DNA of 64,000 nucleotides. Origin: Nemopilema nomurai. Taxonomy: Eukaryota > Cnidaria > Scyphozoa > Rhizostomeae > Rhizostomatidae. Location of the stretch: positions 2,969,601-3,033,600 of the forward strand of contig ML133422.1 of assembly GCA_003864495.1 (NCBI GenBank), read 5' to 3'. This document shows positions 1 through 13,394 of the stretch, in pieces; within the stretch, counting starts at the first letter, position 1; every line of letters begins with the position of its first letter. The notes beneath the pieces were generated by a model. That model made no database searches. It was not told where the DNA came from and was given only the letters and a program-made list of their open reading frames with translations. A program made the translations under genes and the position numbers.

Positions 1-200
1 CGAGAGTCGGGTTGGGCGTGATATTGGTTGGAAGTGAGTCGGGTCGGGTGTGAAACTGGTTTGAGGTGAGTTGGGTCGGGTGTGTGTCAGGCTCGAGGTT
101 AGCAAGGTATCCTGTGCTCTGGATTGGGTGAAAGTTAGTGTAATTGTTCGGGCTGGACGTGAAATTGGTTGTTATTTACGCCGGCTGAGAGTAATCTGAG
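1..200. repeat. Degenerate G/T-rich tandem repeat
   Basis: The first 200 bases consist of imperfect copies of a G- and T-rich unit of about 30-40 bases built around GTCGGGTCGGGTGTGAAA. No open reading frame or NUP205 exon was found here. It probably lies in a NUP205 intron, because the gene continues beyond the left edge. Confidence 0.45.
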
Positions 201-418
201 TTGACCATGATCTTGACTCGCTCTAATTCGGCCAAATGAGTGTGCTTTGTATATTGACATCTGATACCACCTTCTAGTTTCTACAAGCTAAACCCACATT
301 TTACAAGAATGAAAGTGCGTTCAAGATAGAGACCAATTTCAGCTTCTTACAGGAAACGTTGTTCTAAAAAGCAAAGTAAGTAAAGTAAATGATTAAAAAG
401 AAATAGGATATGGCTGAC

Positions 419-3400
419 CTGCAGACGAGGCATCTTGCCTGAGACTTGAATAGTATTGCTTGAATGACTGGAAGAAGTGACCCCAACTGGCGGCCAACGT
501 GGGAGAACCACCAATGCTTCCGTCCGAGTTCAGAAGATTGAAGCAACACTGAGCTGACACCTGATTGGTCGAGAGGCCGGTCAACATTTTGATGTACGAT
601 GTGAAAACAGCCTGTGGAATGAGGTCCCCGGCAAGTCGTACGAATTTATTCAGCAAAACCTGCAGAAATGGAAGTGAGTTGCTATACAGAGTGGCAGAAT
701 CAAGGATGAAAACCATGTATCATGTATATGCATTTATATTATATAATGTAGGACGCTTAAATACATCATGACACTAATAGAAAAACTTGTTCACTAGTTA
801 TAACAAAATATCGCGATACTGGAACAAAATTTGGACATGATAAGGGCATTTCTAAGAACCAGACAATGATTACAATAGAAGAAAGCAAGTTTACTCAGTC
901 ATGAAATAATTAGTAGAAGCCTTGCGTCATAAAGTAAACTTAAAACGAGACACGACAAGCCTCGTTTACAACCTCACCTGTTTCTGACGTAGATATTGCT
1001 TCGCCGCACTGACTGGCTTTGGAGCGAAAACATCACCGAAAGATTCGCTTGGGCACCAATAGTCACAGCTGAGCTCCAGGCCAAGGGGGTCGCTTTTGTA
1101 TAGAACACCGACCTGTTGATTTCAAAATCACTGTCATTCTTCAATAAAGTCGACAATCTTAGTGCTTTGAAAATCATACGCTAAAAGAGCCTGGCTTGAT
1201 GGGAACATTTTACAAGCACAAATCCCTTTTGCAATTATGAAAGAAAAGATCCTGAATAACTAGAAAAAATGGATAGCAGACAGATTCGTATTTCACAAAT
1301 CCACACTTGAAAATTTTGTCTGAAAATTTCTTCTCACACTAGAAACCTGCCATCAGTTGAAGGTGGATGCACCCTTAGAAGGTGGATACACCTTTAGAAG
1401 GTGGGTACAACGTTTGAAGGTGGATACACCGTTAGAAGGTGGGTACACCGTTTGAAGGTGGATAACCGTTTGAAGGTCGGTACACCGTTCGAAGGTGGAT
1501 ACACCGTTTGAAGGTGGGCATCGTTGTAGTGGGCATATGTGAAGCTCATTGATACTAGTAGCCCAGGGTATTCCCCGTCAAAATCCTTACCAGCGAAAGA
1601 AGATCCTGGAAGTCATGTCTTAGTCCTTTTGGTGGCTCGACGCCCTCTTGCAAGTGAGCTTGCAGTATCTTTGCATTTTCATCGCCACGATTGCGAAGAT
1701 CTTTTATCTAAAATATCATATTATTATTTACAAAGAGTAGCTTATAAACGACTTTAAAGGGCGACTGCCTCAAAAGGGCGAATGTTATGCATACGAATAA
1801 TACAGGTTTAACCGGTAATTCATCGGTAGTAGACTTTGTCTAAGCAAAACATTGGGTATATAACAAGAAAAACATTACATTACGAGAGAAAGGGTTGGGC
1901 GGTCTTGCCAAATACTGATATGTCCCTTATAAAAAAACTATCAAGGAATGCATATAGAATGGAAATGGAAATTTTTCAACGTATACGAAGTACTTACTTT
2001 CATAGGATACTTTAGGATAGCACTTGTAATAAGAACATGAATCGCCTTGATACAATATTCCTGGAACGAAATAAAGAAGAAATGACAAATCTAACTTGAT
2101 GCAATAGCGTAAATAACATGGAAAATGTCTCTCCACAGAAATAGATTCATAAGGAATCCAATGTCTCAGGGTACAACAAATATGAAAATTGTAACATCGC
2201 ATTGCTGTCACTAACGTCAATAATATCATATTACCTAATTATCAAAATATCATTAGGCAATCGTTCATAACTTTCCCAACTGCCATACTGGACAATTGGT
2301 TATACCGTGCCTTTGCAGCCCTATCAACTATAATCCCTTTCTTTAAAAAAACCATCCCATGCAGCACTATCACTTAGGAAAAAACCATCCCATACAGCTC
2401 TGTCACTTAGAAACAGGCTTCTAAAATCCTACCCTCATTTCACATGCTCATTTTGTTATGACCTGCTGCAACACTCACCTCGTTAAAAAAACCGTCTGAG
2501 GCAACAATGCAGCTCCTTATAAATTTTAGTGCATCTGACTGCACAGCCAGATCAAAGAGTTCTTCGTCTTCTGCAAAAATATCTTCATATGCATCAAGAT
2601 TTTGGAACTGTCTCACAAATCGAAGAAAAATTGACCAAGAAAACTGAAGAACAACTTTGATTGAAGGGGTTTTCCAATGTTGGTTATCTGGTCTGATGAT
2701 TGACTGGTGTAGCTTGGAGATGTAGTCACCATCTTGGAAGACGGGGAGCTTTGAATCTGGGGAGAGAGATCAGCAGAATATGAGTTAGACCTAAATATGA
2801 GAGTTGTGACAAAAAAGGAAAGTGTTTCCAGTTGCAGTTTGTAATAATCCTGAATACTTTTGGTTTAATAACTTGTCTGTGTTCAAGATTTGATGGTTTG
2901 AAAGAATCATTCAAGCACATCATATGAATATTCTAATAATAAAATTCTACACCATCTGATAAGTCATTCTTCTTTTTTCCAAATTTGTTCAGGGGCAGCC
3001 CAATACTTATCAGTACATAAAATTAGCATTAGGGGCTATTATATGTTGTCTAGAGGGGCAAAGGCTTTTCTGGGCCTATCTGCTTGCCAATGTTCCTACC
3101 TTTCAGAGCTTCGGGATCCTCTAAAAGACCTTCATATCCAGATGTATTCCAGCTAACTAGCAATGACATGACTCCTTTAAGTGTAACGTGATCATATGAT
3201 CCATCAGATGAATCAGGAATACAATCTTTGAGAAAATCTGTGATAACAATGCACTCTGATTGGCCCAATGGTGATTGACAGGCCCAGCAATACAAACAAT
3301 CCGCTAGTGAATTCCTCTGTTCTGTGATCAGTTCTGTCAACTGTTTTCTATGCTTTAGATTTCCAACAGCTTTCCCTTTGTCAAGCTTTTCAATCTCACT

Positions 3401-5516
3401 CTGCACATTTATATCATTGAGCTTCTGGATAATTTTGCGTATGATTCCTGGCAAAAAATTGTAATTCAAGAAAATTATGGAATACTGCTTTCAATATACA
3501 CTTAAATGTCACGAATCTGCAATGGAGGGTTAAGACAGCTGTAATCTTGACTTCATAAAGGGGTATAGATGGTTTACATGTATCATATGTAAGATACAAT
3601 TAAAATAAAACTCTAACTGCTCATAACAGAAAGAGCATTAGCTTATATCAATCAGTGGTGATTGCTATAAAACTGACCATCACTAAACAGTTTCTCTGCA
3701 AATTTGTCCACAGCTTGGGTTATTTGCTGATCCAGTTCCAATGCCCAAGACACCCCAGATCTAGCAGTCAGCAGTAATTTCAATGCAGTGATCAAGCACC
3801 TCCTTCCATCATGGTACAACAGAGCAGCTACCAGACCTCTTGACAAACCTAAAAGAAAATTGACCTTCTGTTTGGTAACAGAGTAGAGAATAGAAATCCC
3901 AATAGATGTGTGATGCTCTATAAAAGGGAGACCAACGTCTCGCAAAGAAGCAGAAAGGCCAGCTTTTACATTATGTGTTTAATGTTCTTCAGTGAATGAC
4001 AGTGCATGAAGCCATGTATCTTTGTATCAAACTTTTTATTAAAAACAAGTAAATGGTACTGCTTGAAACATTATGTAGAATATTGGAAGCTACTGAAAAA
4101 CATTTTTCAGAACTTTAACAGATACTAAACAGTTCTAGTAAAAGAAAAAATTATATAAATTTCTGAATTATTGAAATAGGGATGTGACAGTTTCATTCAC
4201 ATCCAAATGTCTTAGCCTGTACACAAACTTTTCAGGTTAATTCCCAGGCTCTTCAGTTCTGGCAAGATACTTAGAGTGCACAAGCAAACAAATCATCTTA
4301 CGCTAAACATAATCAATAATATATACTTTCAAAAAACTCGTTAGAAGTAGGGTTAGAAGAAATGACAACATACCTGGGAAGTTTGACAACTGCTGTTCTG
4401 CTGATACAAGCAGATCCACACAAACAAATTCACTCAAACTTAGTGCATCACTCAAGGCAAGTGCTTCTGTTACAAACGATTCTGAAAGCTTTGTCATCCC
4501 ATAGCCCCCATCAAGTTGAATCCCATCTTTTGGTGCATTTTTCACTTCTTCCCTCTGCTTGGTATTCTTTTCCTAGACAGATTATTTTTATTCATTTTAG
4601 TGAACAATTCCCATCCTCTCGCATAATTTGCATACACACACATATTTGTGACAAAACATGAAAATCTTTTCAGCACAAAATTTTGTTGACAGATTTAAAG
4701 GCCTTGTAGTAATATATTGCTATGTATTACTGTCAACTGCAAAATTGAGCCACATTACAAGGATTTTAATTTTTATGAGCAAAAAGTATCCCATATTTGA
4801 TTATGCCAAAAAAACAAATCGTAAATCCAATCACAAACCTAAAGTAGTTTCAAAAATATTTAGCTTGAATAGTTGGATTAAATTATACATAAGGTTTCTT
4901 AAGAAATGCAAAACAAACATACAGGATTTTCAAGCAAAGATATCATGGCTGGTCTGCATTTGGTCAAAAGCATTTCCAAGTCTGAGAGATATTCCAATTT
5001 ATTTTGTCCAACAACCAATTCAACCATTGAAAGCAACTCTTTATGTGGTGTCCACATGCCTGCCAAAACGAAGATAAATCAATCGATTTGTCTACAAATG
5101 ATGAACGATCGATAATAAATGGTTTGGCTTTTTCTTTCAGAAAGTTCAAAGCCACGAACAGTGAGCTTCAAGGTCAAACCTGAAAAACTACTTCGAAGAA
5201 GAATCAGAGTTTTCATAAAGCTCGTACTTTAACGCATGTAGTTTATACAATTTTGCAGAGCAAAACAAGTCTTGAAGGGACTTTATGGATAATAATAGTG
5301 CGGCGCGACCTTGGTAAAAAGAAAAAATTCGTATAGGCCTAAATTAAATGCATACACCATCAAGATTCGTGGCACATAAAATGATACAGCCGATCAATTT
5401 CAAATAATGGGACGTAAGCCTAAAAGACTGCATATTAGTCGAGAAGCTTTTAATTGCAAATTAAAGGTCACATGAATCATTTACTTACCATTTTGGTATG
5501 GGTTTTTGGCTGCCAT
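419..5516 (-). CDS. NUP205: Nuclear pore complex protein Nup205, N-terminal part (truncated by window edge)
   Basis: Nup205 is a large alpha-solenoid scaffold of the nuclear pore inner ring and binds Nup93. Ten coding exons can be joined in phase: 5516-5489, 5059-4923, 4572-4374, 3848-3678, 3447-3100, 2756-2479, 2060-1998, 1707-1591, 1112-978 and 659-419. All have GT-AG borders. They give about 572 residues starting MAAKNPYQNG. The match to human Nup205, from memory, is colinear and clear: LSRGLVAALLYHDGRRC against the human LTRGLVAVLLYWDGKRC, CWACQSPLGQ, a DYWCPSE segment (human EYWCPTE), and VLLNKFVRLAGDLIP. Human Nup205 has about 2,000 residues, so roughly the first quarter is here; the rest lies left of base 1. 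The start ATG is followed by a 9-codon first coding exon with a consensus GTAAGT donor. RPE lies upstream on the same strand, its stop codon 688 bases from this start. Confidence 0.96.
1357..1520. repeat. Minisatellite, about 18-20 base unit, in a NUP205 intron
   Basis: About nine imperfect head-to-tail copies of a unit like TTGAAGGTGGATACACCG lie between NUP205 exons 8 and 9. Variants alternate GGTGGATAC with GGTGGGTAC and TTTGAAGG with TTAGAAGG. The array has no coding exon and is not read in the gene model. Confidence 0.85.
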
Positions 5517-6204
5517 TTTGAACGGGAAACGCGCCAAAGGCTTCTGCTTTGTTAGCCTCTTTTTCAGAAAATATTCGTTTGCAGAAAGAGGTGAGTGCAC
5601 AGCCCCAGTGCTGCCTAAGGAAACTGATCATTCTACAGACAATTAATAGAATCGCAGTGAAGGAGACTTGATTACACATTGACATAAACAATTTGTCTGA
5701 TTATTAGAAACAATTAGAAACAGCATACAACACAACCAATTAACAAAATCCTCACAGTTTGCATTTTTTTCAACAAACAACTTCCATTCAAAGCATATAT
5801 TGAAGTTTTGGTGGTCTTTAGCAGAGAAGTTGCAAAATTGCTTGATCTATGTATATCAAAAAGTTCAAAAATCATCTGCTTAGCTGGTTGTGGAGAACAA
5901 ATACTATATCATTATGTCTTCAGACACAGATTATTTAGCCAAATAATCACATCTGGATCTCTAAAAAGAAGGAGCTAAAAAAACAACAGAAGAGAAAAGG
6001 ACTTTTCTTTCCTTTAAGAGCTATTGACATTTCAGTTTCTACCTCCGATACATTTACATTGAGGCATTAGAAAATCACCATATTAAAATACATATAATGC
6101 CCTTCGTAAAAATTATAGATAAATACATATAGGCATAACATCTAAGGCACAATCCATATTGAATGATATTAAACATAAATCTTGTCCTAAAAAAATGTTA
6201 ACAG

Positions 6205-7356
6205 TTAACTAACATTTGAATAAAACTTTTCAACACCAGATCTAAGTTCTCTAATGATCCTTTTTGGATCTGGACTCTTGACGATCGCTGTCCCTGAGAC
6301 AATCATATTGGCTCCAGCATCTCCAACAATCTCAATATTAGCAGGACCAACACCTCCATCTACTTCAATGTCAAGATCAGGGTACAGCTTTCTTAGCTTT
6401 TTGACCTTTGGCATCATGTCAGACATGAACTTTTGGCCCCCAAAGCCTGGTTCCACTGTCATAATAAGAATCATATCAGCTTGATCAACATACGGCAGAA
6501 CAACATCAACATCTGTTTTTGGTTTCACTCCAATGCCAACTTGCATACCTAGCAAAACAAGAATTGAAGTGTCAAGTGATTGAATGATCAGTGATTACAT
6601 GGCTTTATCTGATTAGTGATTGTAACTATCTGTGAAGAAAGGAACATTAAGAGCTGAAGGTATCCCTTTTAAAAATTATTTTCATGGCAGTTAGAAATAA
6701 ATTAGTCTGCTGTTTTGTTAAAGCAATCTTTATTGGCTATTTCAAGAAAGTTTGATTGAAACAGCCAATTTTATGCTTTAAGTGGTATGAACAGGCTATT
6801 TCTATGACCAAGCCTAACTAATTCAAATATCAAATCATATCATTTTGACCTGGTCACTAGAAAAAGAAATAGCTTTCATTCTTCTGGATCCAGGAGAGCT
6901 ACTTCATGGAGAATAATACTCCATGGAGAGCTGCTTCAAAATGAATATCTATGAGACCAGGGTTGGCAAACCTGTTTATACCTGGAGCATAATATATCTG
7001 CATTGCAACTGACCTGTTTCCTTAATTTGTCGGATAAGCTTTTCAGGTTCACTTGTTGCTTCAATATGAAATGTGTATTGATTGCAGCCGGCGTCAAACA
7101 TGTCGGTCACCCACTTTTCTGGCTCTGCGACCATCATGTGCATGTCAAAAAACGCCTTATGCACCCTTCGCCTCAGACATTTAACGACAGGTGCCCCGAA
7201 TGTTATGTTAGGCACAAACTTTCCGTCCATCACATCTAGATGCAAATAGTCTGCCCCACTGTCAAGGAGTCTCTCACTTTCTTCTCCCAAATTCGCGAGG
7301 TCTGCATTTAGAATTGATGGGCCTATCTTGCAACATGGTGTTGATTTGCTACCCAT
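6205..7356 (-). CDS. RPE: Ribulose-phosphate 3-epimerase
   Basis: This enzyme interconverts D-ribulose 5-phosphate and D-xylulose 5-phosphate in the cytosolic pentose phosphate pathway. Two exons, 7356-7014 and 6548-6205, join in phase to give 228 residues, the same length as human RPE. Family signatures are all visible: [17 protein letters not shown] at the N-terminus, [15 protein letters not shown] with the metal-binding His and Asp, [21 protein letters not shown], and DIEVDGGVG followed by GANMIVSG for phosphate binding. The ATG at 7356 is the first in-frame ATG; the frame stays open upstream but only with a TTG. A separate 62-codon upstream ORF (7658-7470) lies in the probable leader. The gene is divergent from the tetraspanin, so the two probably share a promoter. 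No catalytic residue appears to be missing. Confidence 0.97.
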
Positions 7357-7843
7357 TTTCCACAATACAAGTTGCTTGAAAGTATGACTATTCTTCAATG
7401 TGACTAAAGCCTTCAGTACTGTTGCGACGTGGCAAAGAGGGCTTGTTTCCAAGGCGTATTTCCTTCACTTCAAAGCTTCCATGTGTTTAATGTTCCGCAG
7501 AAAAAATTAGTCTCGTTGCCAAATTGAGACAAAGTCCTCCGTAGCAACCGATGCTCCCAAGAGGCCATTGCGCTGTTGTTGTGAAATTGGATGGCGGACT
7601 GAGGTGTCTCCGAGGCTTCCATTGACTGACTCATGGTCAAAACATCAGGAAGTGCCATGAATTTGAACCAACGGCCTTAGTTTCATCGAGAAAAGGACGC
7701 GTAAAACTTCTTACGGATTTTTTGTTAAATTTGATGCAAGTGTATCTTTGCTAGAAGGGCCTTTTCACCGACTTTGGAGCGGCCAACAAAAGCTGTTGAA
7801 TGAGCGAGCACGCTTTCCAAATTGTCAAATCGTCATCAACAAT
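7357..7843. promoter_or_regulatory. Probable bidirectional promoter between RPE and the tetraspanin
   Basis: Only 487 bases separate the RPE start codon (minus) from the tetraspanin start codon (plus). The interval must therefore hold both 5' leaders and core promoters, unless either gene has a distant untranslated first exon. A 62-codon ORF on the minus strand (7658-7470, true ATG) lies in the presumed RPE leader. I saw no clear TATA box. The promoter call is inferred from gene layout. Confidence 0.45.
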
Positions 7844-10800
7844 ATGCCACAAAGAAGCTCTGAAGTCAGCCTCTGTGTCAAATATTTGTTGTTCTTCTTC
7901 AACGTATTCTTCTGGGTACGTAATACTATGAAAAAGCCATTTGTCCTTCATTTAAATTTTATGATTTCGTTTAATCTGAATTTATAAGTAACCAATCGCC
8001 TATTTCCCGTCTGAGTCACCCCAGACAATTCGTTGTTTTTCATTGAAAAAGGTAAATTATTGGGTTTTATTTAACCGAAAACCTGAAAATCTGGTTTCAA
8101 AATCTCATTACTATGTCTATTTGTTGAAAGCATCAAATGAATGTCACTACCTTATGTCACATGCATTTAATTGAATCATTTGTTATTGTATAGCTATTTA
8201 TCAGCCAAAAGTTACCCAGATTACATGCCAAGCAACATTCCATAAAGTGAAACTTGATAATAGCACTTGTCGGTTAGCTTACTAATAAAAATCTTCAATA
8301 TTTTGCTCTTTCTTCCAGATAATTGGCGGTGTTATTCTTGGAGTTGGACTATGGGCACGCTATGAAAACACAAAAGCTGGTTCCAATGTTAATAGAATAA
8401 CAGACTGGGACCTGGACCCTGCATGGCTGCTCATTGCAATCGGCTATCTCATGTTCAAACTTGGGTTCTGTGGTTGTGTTGGTGCTTTGCGTGAAAACAT
8501 AGCTCTCCTAAAGTTTGTATGTATTTTTTCATAAATTTACACTTCTCTTATTGAGGTACAGTTAATGTGAACGTATAAGAGATAGTGTTTTTTCTTCATT
8601 TATTTAGAAATTCTAAAAAAGGTTCAAATGTCTCAGTGAATTATCTATTAATCTCTGTCTCTTGTCTCCAAGCCCAGTCTGCAAAAAATCTATCTAATCT
8701 TTGAGATGTTTTAATACATTATTTTCTCCACAGTTCTCAATATCATTGTCAATCATATTTTTCCTTCAACTTGCTGCTGGTGTCATCGGCTTTGTTTTCA
8801 GAAACAAGGTATGTCTTGCTTAAATTGAAGTAGCTAATTTGAAATTGCTAAATACCTTATTTTATATGACCCTAAAATGGTATGATGGCAGCAGTGTACT
8901 GATATTCTACTGGTTTTTGTCAATTAAACAATACCAGCTCTCAAATCTGGTCTCAATATTCTAATTCGTTTTCAAATGAAAACTTGTTAACAGGTCTCTC
9001 TGTCAATATTTTTGCGATTGAAGATTAACAATGATCAGCTTCTTGGACAATTTCAAATGACTTGGGCAATTTTTTACCTAGTACCATCTTTTCTTTTCAT
9101 AAAGTATGTCACACAAAAAACACATATCCATGCTCCATTTTCTTTCCAGATCAAAAGCATGGTTTCGAACAAGCTAGAGAGGACAATAATTGCTTACAGG
9201 GATAATGCAGATCTGCAAAGCCTTATTGACTACACTCAAGAAACAGTAGGCTTCTTAATTTTCTTCTCAATTCTCAAAGTTTCAAACACCTGCAATTAAT
9301 TATTACGACTTTCAACACCCTGGGGGATAATTGAATCTTGCATTATTTATATTGCGATAAGATACTCACATCTAAAAATTCACCTATTTGCCCAAGTTTG
9401 TGTTTTTAATCTCTACATTTTTCAATCTAGCCTCATTTTGTTACTCAGCATGGATTCATTTGTGTGTACCTTTCGTATTTATCCTATGAGACACTAAAAC
9501 ACTAAAATACTTTTCTGTAGCAACCATTAAAAGTTTCCCACCCAAGGCCAGAGATTTCAATTGGTCTTACTAGCCAATCAAATGCAGTTCCCAACTTTTT
9601 ATCTTCATCTGGCTCTTTTCCTGGCATGTGAAAACTGTGGTCTGCGCTTTTCCTGTTTGGCATAGCTGGGTGGGTTAGCAAAAGCCGTTTTGGTTAGAGT
9701 GGATATCTTGAGGTTTCCTGACTTTCTATTATTAATTCTTGTGGCATTTTTCTCACAAAATACACATGTGTAGTTTAAAAGTACAGGGCTGTAACTATGG
9801 TAGGATGGTACAGACATTACCCCCTGGATGTCATGCATTTAGGTGCAAGAAGATATTGCATCATTTTAATGCACCATAAAAGTAATCAACACCTTTAAAA
9901 CCAAGATGAACAATTTACTGTTCAAAGTTAGTCAAGACATGCCATGTTTTTCACACCTGGGAAGCGCAGATGTTTGCCAGAGTGTGGCTTTATGTCACCT
10001 TTATGTCAACAAAAATACTTTTTGTCAGCACAAACATTACGAGTGATTACCAGTTGCAGAACTTTAGCCCCTGACTGTGCATCTTGACAGGTTTGCAACC
10101 AAAATTATTGTTTCAGTTCCTCAGCATCACCCCTTAATCATCTTCTTGGTTGTCCAGTAATTCAGTAGTTTATTTTTTATTAGTCAATTTGATAAGATTC
10201 TTTTGATTTTGATTTTTAGTTCCAGTGTTGTGGTCTCAAGTCATTTGATGACTGGGATATGAATATCTACTTCAACTGCTCTTCTCCTGGAAGTGAGGGG
10301 TGTGGAGTTCCATATTCTTGCTGTATATCAGTAAGTGACACTTAATAACTCTTGAATTGCTGATTGCAAATTTTATCTTTTTAATCATAAACTTACAAGG
10401 CAAAATTCTGGCTTAAAAAGTTGGCGACAGGAACAGCATCAAAGACCAAAGGCCTCTTTTTATGTTAGGAATACTAGCACTATCCAACCATAGAAGTTTA
10501 GGATTAATCAGACACACTAAAAAGAAAAGAAAAATCATGAGATTTGTTTTAAAAATAAAGAATGCAACAATGTTGATGCAAAAATCTGCAACTTGCTTTG
10601 CTTGCTTGTGATATCTTATTGACAATCTTTTATTTTTTCATGTAAAGGACAGGCTGAACACCATGTGTGGCTATGGAGTGCGCAAGAAGACTTTGTCGGT
10701 ATGTTAAATTTTCCAATCTTATAAGATTCCACATTTATCCTATGGGACTTCTTCAAACTAAGTCTGTGATCAAACCTGGACCTTTTCGTAAGATGATGGC

Positions 10801-11599
10801 TCCAGAAGCAACAACAACAAAAGGGTGTTAGGCTTGAAAGACATGTCCCCAGTCCTCTTCAGCTCCTGTTATTCGCGCAAAATCAGAACCAGTATATTGA
10901 CGGTGTAGATATGCTAGTGAAAGTTGCTAGATTTCCTATGATTGTGATTCTTTATACCACATTTTCACTGCAAGATTTTTCAAATCCTAGTTTTCTCATA
11001 TTAGGGAACAGACAGGAGGAAGAAGATCTACACTCGTGGTTGCATTGATGGTGTGACATCATGGTTCAATGAGCACTTGATTGTCCTAGGAGCAGTTGGA
11101 TTTGGTGTGGCATTACTTCAGGTATGAAACCTGTCTTCTCCAGCAAATAATTGCAAATTATTACCCATTTATGAACTATGTAGCAGCTTTTTCCTTAATG
11201 TTAATATTTCTCTCTAATCTTCCACTGACCTTTAGTATCTGTCACTCTGAATCTGTAATATCTTTTACACAAGAATATATTGTATATGATGTAAATGATG
11301 GGTTTTTTGACTCCCATTGTTTTGTGCTACTAATTTCAAGCAAGTTGTAGAGTGATAGAAGATCATCACACTTAGTATGGTCAAACCAACATTTTTGGTT
11401 GCCAGACCTCTATGGCTGTAATTTTTGTAAATTTTGAAAAATTTAATCAAAGGCAAACTCTAATAGTGTTTCTCAATGCTCACAGATTTTAGGCATTGGA
11501 TTTTCAACCACTTTGATATCAGACATCAGAAAGCAGAAGGCTAAGTGGGAGAGAGGCAGGCCACTGCTTCCTAGACGCGCTGAAACTGGTTTTATGTGA
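7844..11599 (+). CDS. Tetraspanin of the TspanC8 group (TSPAN33/TSPAN5/TSPAN14-like)
   Basis: Four-pass membrane protein of 277 residues from eight in-phase exons: 7844-7915, 8319-8516, 8734-8808, 9150-9245, 10220-10330, 10648-10698, 11005-11121 and 11486-11599. TM1 is around residues 10-35 (YLLFFFNVFFW then IIGGVILGVGLWA). TM2 holds GFCGCVGALREN, TM3 is SIIFFLQLAAGVIGFVF, and TM4 is LIVLGAVGFGVALLQILGIGF. The large extracellular loop carries the QCCG motif, YFNCS, a CG, PYSCC, MCG and RGC, eight cysteines in all. That count defines the TspanC8 group, whose vertebrate members escort and regulate the ADAM10 protease. One or more NxS/T glycosylation sites are visible (NCSS). The start at 7844 gives a typical short cytoplasmic N-terminus; an in-frame leucine codon upstream could extend it. 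Which vertebrate paralogue is closest cannot be decided by eye. Confidence 0.95.
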
Positions 11600-13394
11600 G
11601 ATTATCTCAAGCTTGAGAGTTATTGACTGTACTTGCTTTGTGGGCCTTCATTGGAGGCTGCATCTTGCATCAGTACAAGGCAGGCAGCGAGGAACAACAA
11701 CAACATAACCTCAATTATTGTGGAAACCTGGTGCCTAAACAATGAGAAAATCATTGTATTCAAAGGGGAAAGGACACAAATTGTGTTTTCTATATCCCCT
11801 TTAACAACAGGTACTTTTAGGGTTGGATGATTTGTGGATAGGTAAAATGAACAACTCGAATCTGTTTATGTACACTTCACACTACTAATGCACATGTTAT
11901 ATCTATAAAAGTTTTTTAATTAATAATGCTGAAAAGCTCTCACTTAATTTTTCTATGTATTCTAGTATCATATCGATTCAGAATTAAATTTACATAATTA
12001 AGTTGAAACTGCTACTAGTATCATTTAAGCCAAATGATCTTTGCAGGGGTGAAATTAGATCTTGGGAGATTTTCCCTGCAATTAATGCACTCTTCTGTTT
12101 ATGTGAAATCATCTCCACAAGATCTTGGAGATCTTCCCTTGAGAATCTTTATACAGAAACATCCTTTGTATTTAAGGTATCAGTTTGTTTGCAAAAGTAA
12201 ATCTTTGAGTTAGGGGTGGAATCTTTATTTAATAGTATTATTAGTTATATCTAAATTTTATTTACATCTCTATTTAAAATTAGTTTTGTTACGTAAAAGC
12301 GTGTATGTAATGCATAAAACAGTAACAAGTCATGTTTTGCTTAGAGAATTAAATTTTTTTACCGAATTGAACTATAGAATGAGAAGTAAACTACCTTGGC
12401 AAGAAGACGTTGTGACATATTGTACCAAGCAACATCTGATTTCCATGTCATCCATACTGAAATGCATGCCCATTCCTGAGGCTTGCAAGGTGTCAAAAAG
12501 CTCAAAGCTATACTTAGATTTGATTCTCTGACTCAAAGCCTATTGAAAATTTTCTGAGATTAGTCATAACACAGTTGAGAGATAAGAGCAAAACAAGACC
12601 ATTCTCAAGAAATCATTGCGAGACTTCGAGATAGGCCTCAATTTGACACAACACTTTAAATCCCCATTTACGGTGCTTTTATTTACTGGGTAACGTTTTC
12701 ACTCTTGAGTTTGAAAACCAAACCATTAAAGTAAAAACCTCTTTGTGCTATCTTTATTGAACATGTATTACACCTTCTTCTTTTGCAACTACTAACAGCC
12801 CAGGCCCAACGCATTTAAGTTCTATCCAGATGAAAATTCTCCCGTGTATGCAATAACGTAGGAGCCGGGGGCCGCTAATTTTTGCAAACCATGCAAAATG
12901 CTTCTGTGAGACCCCAAAATGGATCTTCTTAGACAATAATTAGAGTAGTCATGTGCCTGCACCTCCCCCGTCTTGTTAGGCGCTTCCTGCCTACATGCTT
13001 CCATGCCTATGTTCAGAGTCCAGAAAATTTGTTGAACTTCCTCCATACAAAAACATCCTAGAAGGCGAACCCTCCTCTCACAGAACAATGGAAAGTGGGC
13101 GTGGCTTAGGTGTGTCATAGAAGCTTCTATTGCTTTTTAAAGACCTTCTTACGGTCAGTGACCGTGCGACCGTAATGTTTTCCCGACTCTGCCTATTATA
13201 AGTGAATGTATCGAAAATAGGGTTACCTCAGTTTAGGTTTGGGTTGGGTAGCCCCTACCGCCCCTGGGTAGCCCCAATATCGTGGAAACCGCTTTGAAGG
13301 CGGACAGGTGCGCGGGGGAGGAGGATCCCCAGGAGGACTGGTGGTAGAGTTCACCTCATCAAATCTGCAAATTTTAAGGAAAGGATAATTCAAA
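11600..13394. other. Intergenic region between tetraspanin and CISD1
   Basis: No supportable gene. It should hold the tetraspanin 3' untranslated region and the CISD1 promoter and leader. Open frames on either strand (for example minus 13118-12822) match no family I know and lack a splice context. The last 200 bases before CISD1 are locally GC-rich. Confidence 0.5.
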
